Below are positions 53,183 to 62,040 of a DNA stretch of 64,000 nt, piece after piece; within the stretch, counting starts at the first letter, position 1, and each line of letters begins with the position of its first letter. Under the pieces are notes generated by a model, which worked only from the letters and a program-made list of their open reading frames with translations, had not been told where the DNA came from and made no database searches. The position numbers were made by a program, and so were the translations under genes. This DNA comes from an uncultured Chlamydiae bacterium (GTDB lineage: Bacteria > Chlamydiota > Chlamydiia > Chlamydiales > Rhabdochlamydiaceae). The DNA lies in the NCBI GenBank assembly GCA_903824495.1, contig CAIJXB010000016.1, positions 1 to 64,000 on the forward strand, in the 5' to 3' direction.

Positions 53183-54246
53183 TGCATAGAAAAGGGTTGG
53201 AAGTCTGAAGGAATTGTTTCTTCTAACATGTGCGCATCAAAACCAAATTTTTCTCTAAGCTTTGCAATGTAAATTCTAGATTCTTTGTCCGCCGCTTCTT
53301 GTACAAGTTGGCTTTGAAGTCTATCATACATAGAGCGAAGAGTGGGGAGGACTGTTTTCGTATGATCTTTTAAATGAAAAATACGAAAGACGGCGTTTTG
53401 ATCTGCTCTACTGAATTGTTTGACAGGAGCGCTAATGGAGTTTTTTGCGAGATTTAAAAGAACATCTTTATGAGCTGCAGAAATACTCTTTGTATCTAAC
53501 TTCATTTCTTCAGAAAGCGTGATAGTAAAATCTTGCTCAGGAGATCCCGGTTCAAAAGAAGCTTTAATTCGGTCTGAGATGTTTTCAATATTCGATGGGG
53601 ACTGCTTGCAGAGCTCAAAAGCTTTGTCTGCAATTTGATGGGCTATTTCTTCACTCGGAGCTTTTACGGAAAGAACTTGATATTCCCATAGTTCCTTAGG
53701 AGGGTTTTTTTGACAATAAGCGGTATAAGCTGATTTGATATCTTGAACGTTTACGTCATTGATCGCTTTTGCATGAATTTTAAACCAAGTCATCTTTTGA
53801 ACAATGAGCTCTGAATGGATCATGTCTTTTGCTTCTTCATAGCTGAGGCCCAAACTATCTAAGGTTCCCATCAAATTAGGTCCGAAACGATCATGGAGTG
53901 TTTCTCGAACTTCAGAGTCTGTGATTTTTAGCTCTAGCTTTTCAGCGTCAGCTAAAATAAGTTCATGGTCGACCATTTGTAAAAGCACATCTTTCCACTG
54001 AGAAGAAAAATATTGAAACTTTGCCGCAGGAGCGTTTGCATATTGAGGATATTGTCTGCTAAAATACACTTCCATTTTTTTTACAACATCAAGAACAGAA
54101 ATCGTTTTACCGTTCACTTTGGCAAGAATTCTATTTTTAATTACGAGCTGTTGGGCTTTATCTTGTAAAAAGGGGGAGACATCTGCATGTAGCAAGGGGG
54201 ATAAGACCAGAAAAGAAAAACTGAGAAGAAGTGCGTATTTTTTCAT
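53179..54246 (-). CDS. Periplasmic SurA-like chaperone/PPIase
   Basis: 355 residues from ATG 54246. MKKYALLLSFSFLVLSPLLHA is a signal peptide. NRILAKVNGKTISVLDVVKK begins a SurA N-terminal domain, and the region around YQVLSVKAPSEEIAHQIADK and DLGS-type strands resembles a parvulin domain, though the usual motif is weak. It precedes rsmA with a 4-nt overlap, as SurA precedes KsgA in many Gram-negatives, which supports the reading. Outer-membrane protein folding is the inferred role. No Shine-Dalgarno sequence is clear; an upstream frame to 54384 lacks coding features. Confidence 0.8.
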   Translation of the reverse strand: MKKYALLLSFSFLVLSPLLHADVSPFLQDKAQQLVIKNRILAKVNGKTISVLDVVKKMEVYFSRQYPQYANAPAAKFQYFSSQWKDVLLQMVDHELILADAEKLELKITDSEVRETLHDRFGPNLMGTLDSLGLSYEEAKDMIHSELIVQKMTWFKIHAKAINDVNVQDIKSAYTAYCQKNPPKELWEYQVLSVKAPSEEIAHQIADKAFELCKQSPSNIENISDRIKASFEPGSPEQDFTITLSEEMKLDTKSISAAHKDVLLNLAKNSISAPVKQFSRADQNAVFRIFHLKDHTKTVLPTLRSMYDRLQSQLVQEAADKESRIYIAKLREKFGFDAHMLEETIPSDFQPFSMQ

Positions 54247-54349
54247 GTTCGTTATGACGGTGAGTTTTGAGAAATCCCAGCCGCTCCTATATCTAAAGGT
54301 GGTGAGCAGCAGGATATAACAAATGGGATTTTTGAAAAAGGTATATACT

Positions 54350-55480
54350 TCAGCAGTTTTGTAAAGTCGCTGCAAAAAATCCATCCATCTCTCCCTTTTT
54401 AGGGAAAGAGCGGAAAGGAACTCCTACAAGCTTTACAGGTAAATTATTTAAAAACCACTCGACTTGCTTGTCATTCTCTATTGGGAGAACGCTGCAAGTA
54501 GCATAGACAATGTGCCCTTTAGGCTTTACAAACTTGAGAGCCTCTTCAAAGATTTGTCTTTGAGTTTGAGCGAGTTTTTCCAAGGCATTTTGATCAAAAT
54601 ACCATTTCATGTCGGGATTTCTTCTCAAAGTTCCAGATCCACTGCAAGGAGCATCGACAAGGACCCAGTCCATTCTGCCCCAAAAACGTTTTATTTTAGG
54701 ATCATCTGGAAGGATGAACTGCGAGTTTTGAATGCCGGCTCTTTTGAGCCTTTTTTTTGCTTCTACAAGAACTTGAGATCTGATGTCATGAAGATAGATT
54801 TGTCCTTTTCCTTGCATCGAAGGGGCAATGGCAAGAGCTTTGCCACCAGCTCCTGAGCAGTAATCAAGGACGTGATCGCCAGGAGCAGCTTTGACTTGAA
54901 AAGCTCCGATCTGACTTGCTTCGTCTTGCATTTCAAAAAGCCCTTCTTTGAATTCAGGAAGTCCGAAGAAGTTAGCTCTACGGTCGAAATGGATGGCATA
55001 AGGAGATAGCTTTCCTGGTGTACAAGTAGCAATCCCTTTTAGTTTTTCCATAAGAGCGTCTCTTGAAGTCTTAATCGCATTGGCTCGAATGGTAATAGGA
55101 GCTGGATAATTGCTCTCTACGCAAAATTCTTTAGCTTTGTCTTCTCCAAGCTCTTGAGAAAGGTAGTTAAAATAGTTTTCAGGAAAGCTGACCCTAGTAT
55201 GTAAAGGAATGGATGTGTCATCCAAATGTGATTCTGGAGAAAGGCCTTCTAAAATAGAAACTCGGTTTTCCCAAGAGGTGTCTTCTTTACAGAAGAAATC
55301 AACAAGCCCTTTCCAGCGGGTGAGGGAATAAATTGTTTCGGCGATATATTTTCGATCGTGAGAGCCAATTGCTTTATGATCCTTAAAATAGATTCTTAAA
55401 AAAACATCGAGCGGGAGGCTTTGTTTTTCAAAAGCACTCAGAAGATGAAAAAGATGCGTAGCTCTAAATTTTGAAGACAT
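54350..55480 (-). CDS. rsmB: RsmB/Fmu-type rRNA (cytosine-5) methyltransferase
   Basis: 376 residues of the RsmB/Nop2/Fmu family. A short N-terminal NusB-like helical part is followed by the SAM core: VLDYCSGAGGKALAIAPSMQ motif I, VLVDAPCSGSGTLRRNPDMK with the PCSG Cys, and HIVYATCSVLPIEND with the second catalytic Cys. RsmB methylates C967 of 16S rRNA; the exact target here is inferred. In C. trachomatis, as I recall it, fmu is CT553, close to dacF (CT551), so part of this order is preserved. Confidence 0.9.
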   Translation of the reverse strand: MSSKFRATHLFHLLSAFEKQSLPLDVFLRIYFKDHKAIGSHDRKYIAETIYSLTRWKGLVDFFCKEDTSWENRVSILEGLSPESHLDDTSIPLHTRVSFPENYFNYLSQELGEDKAKEFCVESNYPAPITIRANAIKTSRDALMEKLKGIATCTPGKLSPYAIHFDRRANFFGLPEFKEGLFEMQDEASQIGAFQVKAAPGDHVLDYCSGAGGKALAIAPSMQGKGQIYLHDIRSQVLVEAKKRLKRAGIQNSQFILPDDPKIKRFWGRMDWVLVDAPCSGSGTLRRNPDMKWYFDQNALEKLAQTQRQIFEEALKFVKPKGHIVYATCSVLPIENDKQVEWFLNNLPVKLVGVPFRSFPKKGEMDGFFAATLQNC

Positions 55481-55560
55481 TTGTCTAAACTATTAATTGA
55501 TAAATTGAAGCGTCAATTTTATTGCATACGGGGGATGATGTCAATTGATAGAATGGTTTC

Positions 55561-55588
55561 TTGTCAAAAGCTGATGGGAAGATAAAAT
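55561..55588 (+). promoter_or_regulatory. Putative promoter of the DoxX-lnt unit
   Basis: TTGTCA (55561-55566), a 16-nt spacer and TAAAAT (55583-55588) lie about 60 nt upstream of the DoxX ATG and downstream of the divergent rsmB start. Confidence 0.35.
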
Positions 55589-55647
55589 TGTCATAGAAGA
55601 TTATTGATCAAACAGGGTAAAAAGAAGAGTAAAAACGGAGTTTTTTT

Positions 55648-56106
55648 ATGAATATTTTTCAAATGTTTGCTATGTGTTTGGGCAGGTTGCTACTGAGTGG
55701 TATCTTTTTGATTTCTGCAATCCAGGAGATGCTAGATTGGGCATCGACTGAACAATATTTTCTAATGAGCATGACGCGCTGGATGAATAGCTTTCAGGCC
55801 AATGAATTTATGTCGACATTGCTTTCGAATATATTTCCTTGGATGCCGTGGCTTTTGCTCATAGCCGTCGTATTCAAACTTCTAGGATCTGTTCTCCTTA
55901 TCTTAGGATTGAATGTTCGCTTAGGGGCATTGCTTCTAATTCTGTTCTTAGTTCCTACCACTTTGATCGTTCATGGTTTTTGGAGTTTGCCCGTTCAGGA
56001 AAGACCTCTTGAAATGGTCTTGTTCATGAAAAATATTAGTATTTTAGGTGGTCTTCTTGTCGCTTTAGCAGTCGGCAGTGGAAAAGCTGCTTCAAAAAGT
56101 GCTTAA
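55648..56106 (+). CDS. DoxX-family membrane protein
   Basis: 152 residues, four membrane segments in the DoxX/DoxD arrangement: GRLLLSGIFLISAIQEMLDW with the family ARxxLGxxFLxxG-like opening, a long periplasmic loop, then KLLGSVLLILGLNVRLGALL and LVPTTLIVHGFW. The tail is short and basic. Function is not known in detail for the family; redox-linked roles have been proposed. It overlaps the start of lnt by 29 nt, so the two are probably co-transcribed. Confidence 0.85.
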   Translation: MNIFQMFAMCLGRLLLSGIFLISAIQEMLDWASTEQYFLMSMTRWMNSFQANEFMSTLLSNIFPWMPWLLLIAVVFKLLGSVLLILGLNVRLGALLLILFLVPTTLIVHGFWSLPVQERPLEMVLFMKNISILGGLLVALAVGSGKAASKSA

Positions 56107-57766
56107 GCGATCATCTCTTCAATTGATCAGTTTGCTCATCGTAGCATTGGGACAGCCTGCGTTTTTTTCTGGCTTAGGTCCCTTTGCTGCGAGCATCGGC
56201 CTTGCTCTGCACTGGAAAGCTCTTGATGAGTTTTCTTTTAAAAAAATCGGTAGAGTTTCATTTTTTTGGTTTTTCTGTGTACAGCTCATTCAGCTTGCGT
56301 GGATGGTTCGCCTAGAATACCAAGGGATCTACATTTTATTTTTGTACATTCTCCTCTCTGCTGGGCTTGCTTTGCAATTTGCCTTCCTTACGAAGGTGGT
56401 ATATAAGGTTCCTCGACTTAATTTTCTGTATATGGGCGCGATTGCGGGTCTTTGGACTTTGTTTGAATGGAGCAGGCTCCATGTCTTATGCGGCTTTGCT
56501 TTCAACTTCCTCGGAATATCTTTAAGTTGCACTTCTATTTCGCTTCAAATGGCTTCTTTATTTGGAATTCTTGGAATGTCGTTTTGGGTGGTTTTGGCAA
56601 ATCTTGCAGCATTTCGACTTTTTCGCAAACCTTCGATCTCTCATGGAGCAACCTTAGCTGCTTTTATCTTGCTTCCGTGTCTTTATGGTTTTTTTCATAT
56701 TAGATATCATGATGTGGGAAGTGGAGCTGAAAAGCGAACGGCGTTACTTGTGCAAACATCCCTTACTCCATCACAAAAGTACAGCTTAAAAGGAAGGGAG
56801 TCCGAATTTATCTATCCGATGCAGCAGTGGGAGCGAGCTCTGCAGACAATCGCTTTATACAAAGACGCAGCTATTGATCTGCTTGTGCTTCCAGAGGCTT
56901 TTGTGCCTTATGGGCTCGATATGTATATTTACCAGGTGGAAGAGGTTCAAGATCTGTTTAAGCGCTGTTTTGGAGAAAGGGTTAGTTCTTTTTTCCCACC
57001 GATCGAAGAACCTTTTGCTATAGGCAAAAGGGCATCGAACGCTTATATACTTCAAACTCTTGCTGGGGTTTTTCGTGCGCCAACCTTAGCAGGTCTTGAT
57101 TATCAGGATAGGGTGGGGGATTTTTATAACTCTGCGTTTTGTTTTGAGCCTGATCGTGCCGTTTTTCCAAAAAGATATGATAAAAGGGTTTTGCTTCCAC
57201 TTGCAGAGTGCATGCCGTTTTCCTGTTTAACAGCTTTAAGTAAGTATTATGGGATTAAAGATTTTTTTACTCAAGGGAAGCAGGCCGAAGTGTTTGCCTT
57301 GGGAGATTCTTTGCTTCTTTCTCCTTCTGTTTGTTATGAAGAACTTTTTCCTTCTTTGATGAGGGAGGGAAGGAAAAGGGGGGCCGAACTTTTTGTGAAT
57401 CTTTCTAACGATGGATGGTATCCTTCCTCTAAACTCCCGATGCAACATTTCACTCAAGGACTCATACGCTCTGTAGAAAATGGGGTCCCTTCTATAAGGG
57501 CTTGCAATACTGGGGTGACAGGAGCCGTCGATGCTTTAGGAAGAGTTGTAGAAGTTCTAAGGGGAGTGAATGGGGATGTAGAGCACGTGTCCGGATGCTT
57601 ACTTGTAAAGGTCCCGAAAGAGCATCATGTGACCGGATTTGTTTTATGGGGGGAGATTCCTTTGATTTTAGGTAGTTTCTTTTTGCTTGTCTTAGGGCTT
57701 CTAAAGTTTTTTAAAGAGCGTGGTCCCTCGGAAATAGATCTTGATGAAAATGGGAAAATTGGGTAG
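56078..57766 (+). CDS. lnt: Apolipoprotein N-acyltransferase
   Basis: 562 residues. Adds the third acyl chain to lipoprotein Cys in the inner membrane. About eight N-terminal membrane segments (1-200) precede a nitrilase-like domain with the Glu-Lys-Cys triad: Glu in LLVLPEAFVPYG, Lys in PKRYDKRVLLPLAE, Cys in SPSVCYEELFP. A last segment (about 525-545) anchors the C-terminus. Start is GTG 56078, inside the DoxX gene; a later GTG at 56099 is possible. It leads into lpxC, matching the lnt-lpxC-fabZ-lpxA-fmt order of Chlamydia as I recall it. Confidence 0.93.
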   Translation: MEKLLQKVLKRSSLQLISLLIVALGQPAFFSGLGPFAASIGLALHWKALDEFSFKKIGRVSFFWFFCVQLIQLAWMVRLEYQGIYILFLYILLSAGLALQFAFLTKVVYKVPRLNFLYMGAIAGLWTLFEWSRLHVLCGFAFNFLGISLSCTSISLQMASLFGILGMSFWVVLANLAAFRLFRKPSISHGATLAAFILLPCLYGFFHIRYHDVGSGAEKRTALLVQTSLTPSQKYSLKGRESEFIYPMQQWERALQTIALYKDAAIDLLVLPEAFVPYGLDMYIYQVEEVQDLFKRCFGERVSSFFPPIEEPFAIGKRASNAYILQTLAGVFRAPTLAGLDYQDRVGDFYNSAFCFEPDRAVFPKRYDKRVLLPLAECMPFSCLTALSKYYGIKDFFTQGKQAEVFALGDSLLLSPSVCYEELFPSLMREGRKRGAELFVNLSNDGWYPSSKLPMQHFTQGLIRSVENGVPSIRACNTGVTGAVDALGRVVEVLRGVNGDVEHVSGCLLVKVPKEHHVTGFVLWGEIPLILGSFFLLVLGLLKFFKERGPSEIDLDENGKIG

Positions 57767-57890
57767 TTTTTACTCCTAATTAGAGTTTTAGTTTTAGAAA
57801 AAATACACATTTTAATATTGAAATTAGGGGTGTTTCTTGTCTTTTTTAGGTAAAACAGCTTTAGATACATCACCTTGTCTAGAGAAGAAG

Positions 57891-58745
57891 ATGAGGAGAG
57901 CTCAGACTCTCCAAAGAGAAGTCAGAGCGAAAGGTAAGGGCCTTTTTACTGGGGAAGATTCAGAAATTGCATTACTGCCAGCTCCAGCTGGGACAGGTAT
58001 CGTCTTTCAAAGAGTGGACCTAGAAGGCAAGCCTTCGTTTCGAGTCACTTTAGGACTCGTTCAAGGAACTCCTCGTTGTACGATTGTTGGCAATGAAGTG
58101 TTTTCGGTTCAAACGATTGAGCATCTGATGGCAGCTCTTGCTGCTTATCAAATTGACAACGTAGTGATTCAGCTCTCATCTTCTGAAGTGCCGATTTTTG
58201 ATGGAAGCTCTTCTGTTTTCATCCAAATGCTCGAGATGTCGGGTGTTTTAGAGCAAGACGAAGAAAAGCCTGTCTATAAGCTTCAAAAAACAATTGTATG
58301 TTCTAAAGGCGATGCTATACTTATTGCGCTTCCTTCTGAAGAATTTAAAATCAGTTATACGCTCCATTATCCAAATGATTCCTGCATAGGGACGCAATTT
58401 TATTCTACAGCTGTTGAAAAAGAGCTATTCAAGCAAAACATTGCGCCATGTAGAACGTTTTCCGTCTACGAAGAAGTTTCTATTCTCATTGAAAAGGGTC
58501 TTCTAAAAGGCGGCAGTTTAGAGAACGCTATTGTGATCAAAAACAACCAAGTGATGAATCCTGAGGGACTTCGGTTCCCAGATGAAATGGTTCGTCATAA
58601 GATTTTGGATATGATCGGTGATTTGTACTTGATGGGCAATTCATTTTCTGCTCATATTGTGGCGATTCGTTCAGGCCACTGCCTGAACAACGTTTTTGCC
58701 AATGAATTATTCAATCATTTTAAAGAGGGGGAGCTATCACAGTAA
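57891..58745 (+). CDS. lpxC: UDP-3-O-acyl-N-acetylglucosamine deacetylase LpxC
   Basis: 284 residues. First committed step of lipid A synthesis. ATG 57891 is chosen (MRRAQTLQREVRAKGKGLFT aligns with the LpxC opening); the frame runs to TTG 57837. VQTIEHLMAALAAYQ carries the zinc His of motif I, VPIFDGSSSVF the oxyanion region, and MVRHKILDMIGDLYLMG the HKxxDxxGD zinc/catalytic motif. Its TAA overlaps the fabZ ATG by 1 nt. Confidence 0.95.
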   Translation: MRRAQTLQREVRAKGKGLFTGEDSEIALLPAPAGTGIVFQRVDLEGKPSFRVTLGLVQGTPRCTIVGNEVFSVQTIEHLMAALAAYQIDNVVIQLSSSEVPIFDGSSSVFIQMLEMSGVLEQDEEKPVYKLQKTIVCSKGDAILIALPSEEFKISYTLHYPNDSCIGTQFYSTAVEKELFKQNIAPCRTFSVYEEVSILIEKGLLKGGSLENAIVIKNNQVMNPEGLRFPDEMVRHKILDMIGDLYLMGNSFSAHIVAIRSGHCLNNVFANELFNHFKEGELSQ

Positions 58746-59206
58746 TGGAAACGCCCAAAAATCCTATTGTTTTTAACGTAAAACAAATTTCAGATATTTT
58801 ACCCCACAGATATCCGTTTCTGCTGGTCGATAGAATCGTGCATCTCGATTTAAATGAAAATTTCATCATCGGACAAAAAAACGTGTCGATGAACGAGCAG
58901 TTTTTCCAAGGACATTTTCCTGGAGTTCCTATTATGCCAGGAGTTCTTATTTTGGAAGCCTTGGCTCAAACGGGAGGCGTTCTTGTTCATCAAAAGGGAC
59001 ATGTGCATAAGATCGCGCTTTTATTGAACATGAACAATGTGAAATTTCGCAAGCCGGTTATCCCGGGTGATGTGCTTATGTTAGAAGCGAAAGGCATTCA
59101 TTTAAGTGGTAAGGGAGGAAAAGTAGCAACTAGAGCCTTGGTCAATGGTCAAGTGGCGGTAGAAGCTGAGATTTCCTTTGTTTTGCTCGATAAAAAACAA
59201 CTTTAA
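58745..59206 (+). CDS. fabZ: 3-hydroxyacyl-ACP dehydratase FabZ
   Basis: 153 residues, hot-dog fold. Removes water from 3-hydroxyacyl-ACP in fatty acid synthesis. LPHRYPFLLVDRIV carries the catalytic His, and FFQGHFPGVPIMPGVLILEA the catalytic Glu. FabZ is placed between lpxC and lpxA, where it balances fatty acid and lipid A flux. GGGGGAG lies before the ATG. Confidence 0.96.
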   Translation: METPKNPIVFNVKQISDILPHRYPFLLVDRIVHLDLNENFIIGQKNVSMNEQFFQGHFPGVPIMPGVLILEALAQTGGVLVHQKGHVHKIALLLNMNNVKFRKPVIPGDVLMLEAKGIHLSGKGGKVATRALVNGQVAVEAEISFVLLDKKQL

Positions 59207-59244
59207 AATCCATTAACCTAAATCTTATTAAGAGAAACATACAC

Positions 59245-60093
59245 ATGCCTCACTCTAATATACATCCTGCTGCAATAGTAGAACCCGGCGCCAAAATAGG
59301 TAACAATGTCACCATTGAAGCATACGCGGTAGTCAAGAGCACCGTAACGTTAGAAGATAATGTTGTGATCAAGTCTTTTGCTTATATCGATGGCAATACG
59401 ACGATAGGAGAAGGAACCGTTATTTGGCCTTCCGCTAGCATTGGAACTAAAACTCAAGATTTGAAATTTCAAGGCGAAAAAACCTATGTAGTCATAGGTA
59501 AACATTGCGAAATCAGAGAATTCGTCACAATCAATGCCTCCTGTCAAGAAGGCTCTGTTGTAAAGATCGGAGACCGCTGCCTTATCATGGCTTATTGCCA
59601 TGTCGCACATAACTGCGAAGTTGGAAACCATGTAATTATGGCCAACGGCGCAATGCTTGCAGGTCACGTCACTTTAGAAGATTATGTGGTGATCGGTGGA
59701 ATGACACCTATTCATCAGTTCTGCAGAGTAGGACGCAATGCAATGGTTGGTGGTTTTAGCCGCATCACGCATGACATTCCTCCTTACACAATCGGTGCAG
59801 GATCTCCCTATAAAATTGGTGGTCTCAACCTGATTGGACTTAAAAGAAGAGGGTTTTCCTTAGAAGTAAGAAAATCTCTTCATCAAGCTTTTAAACTCAC
59901 CTATCGCTTAGGTCTTAGTTTTTCTGAAGCGCTTGAAAGAATAGAAAAAGAAGTGGCAACAAATGAGCACGTAGCTCATTGGCTGAACTTCTGCAAGACT
60001 TCCAAAAGAGGGCTCATAGGACTGCATAGCGCAGAACCTTCCTTCCAAGAGGAAGAAGAAGAGTTAGAAGAAGCAATGGATGGAAAAGTTTAA
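59245..60093 (+). CDS. lpxA: UDP-N-acetylglucosamine acyltransferase LpxA
   Basis: 282 residues, left-handed beta helix of hexapeptide repeats (IHPAAIVEPGAKIGNNV, TIGEGTVIWPSASIGTKTQD). Transfers 3-hydroxyacyl from ACP to UDP-GlcNAc. IMAYCHVAHNCEVGN has the catalytic His, and IGGMTPIHQFCRVG and MVGGFSRITHDIPPYTIGAG the substrate and acyl-ruler regions; a C-terminal helical cap (LIGLKRRGFSLEVRKSLHQ) follows, then a Glu-rich tail. The operon order lpxC-fabZ-lpxA is intact. Confidence 0.95.
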   Translation: MPHSNIHPAAIVEPGAKIGNNVTIEAYAVVKSTVTLEDNVVIKSFAYIDGNTTIGEGTVIWPSASIGTKTQDLKFQGEKTYVVIGKHCEIREFVTINASCQEGSVVKIGDRCLIMAYCHVAHNCEVGNHVIMANGAMLAGHVTLEDYVVIGGMTPIHQFCRVGRNAMVGGFSRITHDIPPYTIGAGSPYKIGGLNLIGLKRRGFSLEVRKSLHQAFKLTYRLGLSFSEALERIEKEVATNEHVAHWLNFCKTSKRGLIGLHSAEPSFQEEEEELEEAMDGKV

Positions 60094-60116
60094 AGACCTG
60101 TTCTTTGGGAGAAAAC

Positions 60117-61058
60117 ATGAGAATCATATTTTTTGGAACTTCTCATTTTTCTGCTGAGATTTTAGATTTTCTGCATTCACTTCCTCTTGAGATAGCAGCT
60201 ATTGTTACGCGCACTGATAAACCTCAAGGGCGCGATCTTCAGATGGGAATGTCTCCTGTCAAGCAAAGAGCGATTTCTAATTATCCAAATATTCCCATTT
60301 TACAACCTGAAAAAGCATCGACAGATGCTTTTTGTGAAGAGCTAAAAGCTCTTGACGCTGACTTGTTCTTTGTTGTTGCCTACGGTGAGATTTTAAAAAA
60401 TAATATTCTTTCTCTTCCATCTAAAGCCTGTGTCAATGTGCATACGAGTTTGCTTCCAAAATATAGAGGAGCGGCTCCTATGCAGCGATGTCTTATGGCT
60501 GGAGAAACCGTTACAGGGGTTACATTCATAGAAATGGCTCTTAAAATGGATGCAGGGGATATCCTCTTGCAAGAAAAAGTCGCAATCTCTCCTGATATGA
60601 ATGTTCTTGATCTTGAAGAGGCTCTTCTTCTCGCTTCAAAAAAAAGGTTGTCAGAGTTTTTGTCGAACTTTGACTCTTACTATGCCAAAAAAACAGCTCA
60701 AGTAGAGTCTGATGTCACCTTCGCTGCAAAAATCATGCCGGAAGATTGTTTGATCGATCCAAGCCAAAGCGCTGAAGATCTCCATAACCGGATAAGGGGG
60801 CTTTCTCCTGCGCCAGGTGCTTACTTCAAGGTTCAGTTTGGTCCTCAAATCAAGCGTCTAAAAATCTTAAAAAGCGTTTCCCATTCAGAATCAACCTCTT
60901 ATGCTCCGGGGCATTTGTGGGTTAAAGATTCTTCTTTATGTCTAGCCACTGGTAAGGGCTTTTTAGAGCTTATCCAAGTTCAGTTAGAGGGGAAAAAAGC
61001 GATGCCAGCAAGTGAATTCTTGAGAGGCGTTCCTAAACAATTTTCTTTAGTTTCTTAA
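60117..61058 (+). CDS. fmt: Methionyl-tRNA formyltransferase
   Basis: 313 residues from ATG 60117, with GGGAGA 5 nt upstream; the frame also opens at TTG 60105. MRIIFFGTSHFSAEIL is the start, VNVHTSLLPKYRGAAPMQRC with SLLPKYRGAAP is the formyl-folate signature, and MDAGDILLQEKV the SLL-loop Asp. The C-terminal OB domain is present. It follows lpxA by 23 nt, as in CT531-CT530 as I recall it. Confidence 0.95.
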   Translation: MRIIFFGTSHFSAEILDFLHSLPLEIAAIVTRTDKPQGRDLQMGMSPVKQRAISNYPNIPILQPEKASTDAFCEELKALDADLFFVVAYGEILKNNILSLPSKACVNVHTSLLPKYRGAAPMQRCLMAGETVTGVTFIEMALKMDAGDILLQEKVAISPDMNVLDLEEALLLASKKRLSEFLSNFDSYYAKKTAQVESDVTFAAKIMPEDCLIDPSQSAEDLHNRIRGLSPAPGAYFKVQFGPQIKRLKILKSVSHSESTSYAPGHLWVKDSSLCLATGKGFLELIQVQLEGKKAMPASEFLRGVPKQFSLVS

Positions 61059-61073
61059 GTTCTCTGCTAGCTG

Positions 61074-61102
61074 TTTACTTAAATATATCGTTAAGATATG
61101 AT
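61074..61102 (+). promoter_or_regulatory. Putative promoter of the Inc-like pair
   Basis: TTTACT (61074-61079), a 17-nt spacer and TATGAT (61097-61102), after the fmt stop and 44 nt before the next ATG. AGAGAGGG precedes the ATG at 61146. Confidence 0.45.
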
Positions 61103-61145
61103 TTCCGCTTCGTTAAAGTTAAACCACTTAAATAGAGAGGGAAAA

Positions 61146-62036
61146 ATGACAATACAAACAAATCCGCATCCGGTACGGTTTATTGGCAATCAATTTGAAA
61201 CAAAAGGTTTTGTCGGGGACCTAGCCAACGCATTTAAGTTGACAAATTTTTGGACAGAATCTCTTTATGGAGCTACCTCTGACCTCTCTGGAAGAATCAC
61301 AAATGCTGGAACTCTTTTTAAGAACTACCTAGATGCAATCAGCGTTCCTGCAGCAGCAGCAGATATTGGAAGAGATTGGGAGTTGCTTGATGGAAGAGAG
61401 ATCTTAAACGACCGAGGACAACCTGTACGTAGGCACCTAGATGGTCCTGTTCGAAGAGTAGCAGAGTTTGTTTCTTCTAATTTAAGCTTTCTAAAGAATC
61501 TTTTTGGAGCTGGCGAGCTTGTTAATAAAGTTTGGGGTGAAGAGTTTATGTCTAAAGAAACCCTGAAGCAGTACAGCTCAATTTCTGGAGCTGCAACTCT
61601 TGCTTTTGCAGGGAATCAAGTTGTATTTGAAAATGGTCCTGAGCTCGTAACTCAAGTGAGTGCGGGAAATGCAGGCAAAGCAACATCTGCTTTCTTGAAG
61701 CTTGTTAAGCACGTGTCTTTAGCGGCTGTTGGTGCGTTAGCTTTAATTGCAGCGTTTTATGCTCCTATTCCAGCTATTGCTATACCTGTTCTTTTGACAG
61801 TTGCTTTGATTGCTTCAGTGGTCGGTCGATTCTTTGATGGGCTTGTATTAGCTCCTGCGCCGAGAGGCCCTGTTCAAGCAGCGCCAGCGAATATCATGAC
61901 GCAAATTCGAGAGATCAGAGATCAGATTACGACAAGTTTGAATGAATCTAGAGATGCGGCTGCTCAGCAATTTGCAGGCTTTAGTACTGTGTTGAATGAA
62001 AGATTGACAGCTCTTCAACCTTTAGTAGTGGAGTAA
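61146..62036 (+). CDS. Inc-like protein with bilobed hydrophobic domain, copy 1
   Basis: 296 residues, no signal peptide. A mostly polar N-terminal part leads to a hydrophobic hairpin near residues 195-235: VSLAAVGALALIAAFYAPIP followed after a short turn by IPVLLTVALIASVVGRFFDG. Two closely spaced hydrophobic segments are the hallmark of inclusion-membrane (Inc) proteins. A coiled-coil C-terminus (IREIRDQITTSLNESRDAAA) follows. It lies between fmt and rplC, the place of CT529 (Cap1) in C. trachomatis as I recall it, and 4 nt before a related gene. The inclusion location is inferred. Confidence 0.7.
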   Translation: MTIQTNPHPVRFIGNQFETKGFVGDLANAFKLTNFWTESLYGATSDLSGRITNAGTLFKNYLDAISVPAAAADIGRDWELLDGREILNDRGQPVRRHLDGPVRRVAEFVSSNLSFLKNLFGAGELVNKVWGEEFMSKETLKQYSSISGAATLAFAGNQVVFENGPELVTQVSAGNAGKATSAFLKLVKHVSLAAVGALALIAAFYAPIPAIAIPVLLTVALIASVVGRFFDGLVLAPAPRGPVQAAPANIMTQIREIRDQITTSLNESRDAAAQQFAGFSTVLNERLTALQPLVVE

Positions 62037-62040
62037 TAAT

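Noticed and set aside
54247..54384. N-terminal extension of the SurA-like protein
   Set aside because: It would put 46 residues before a clear signal peptide and overlaps the rsmB-like gene.
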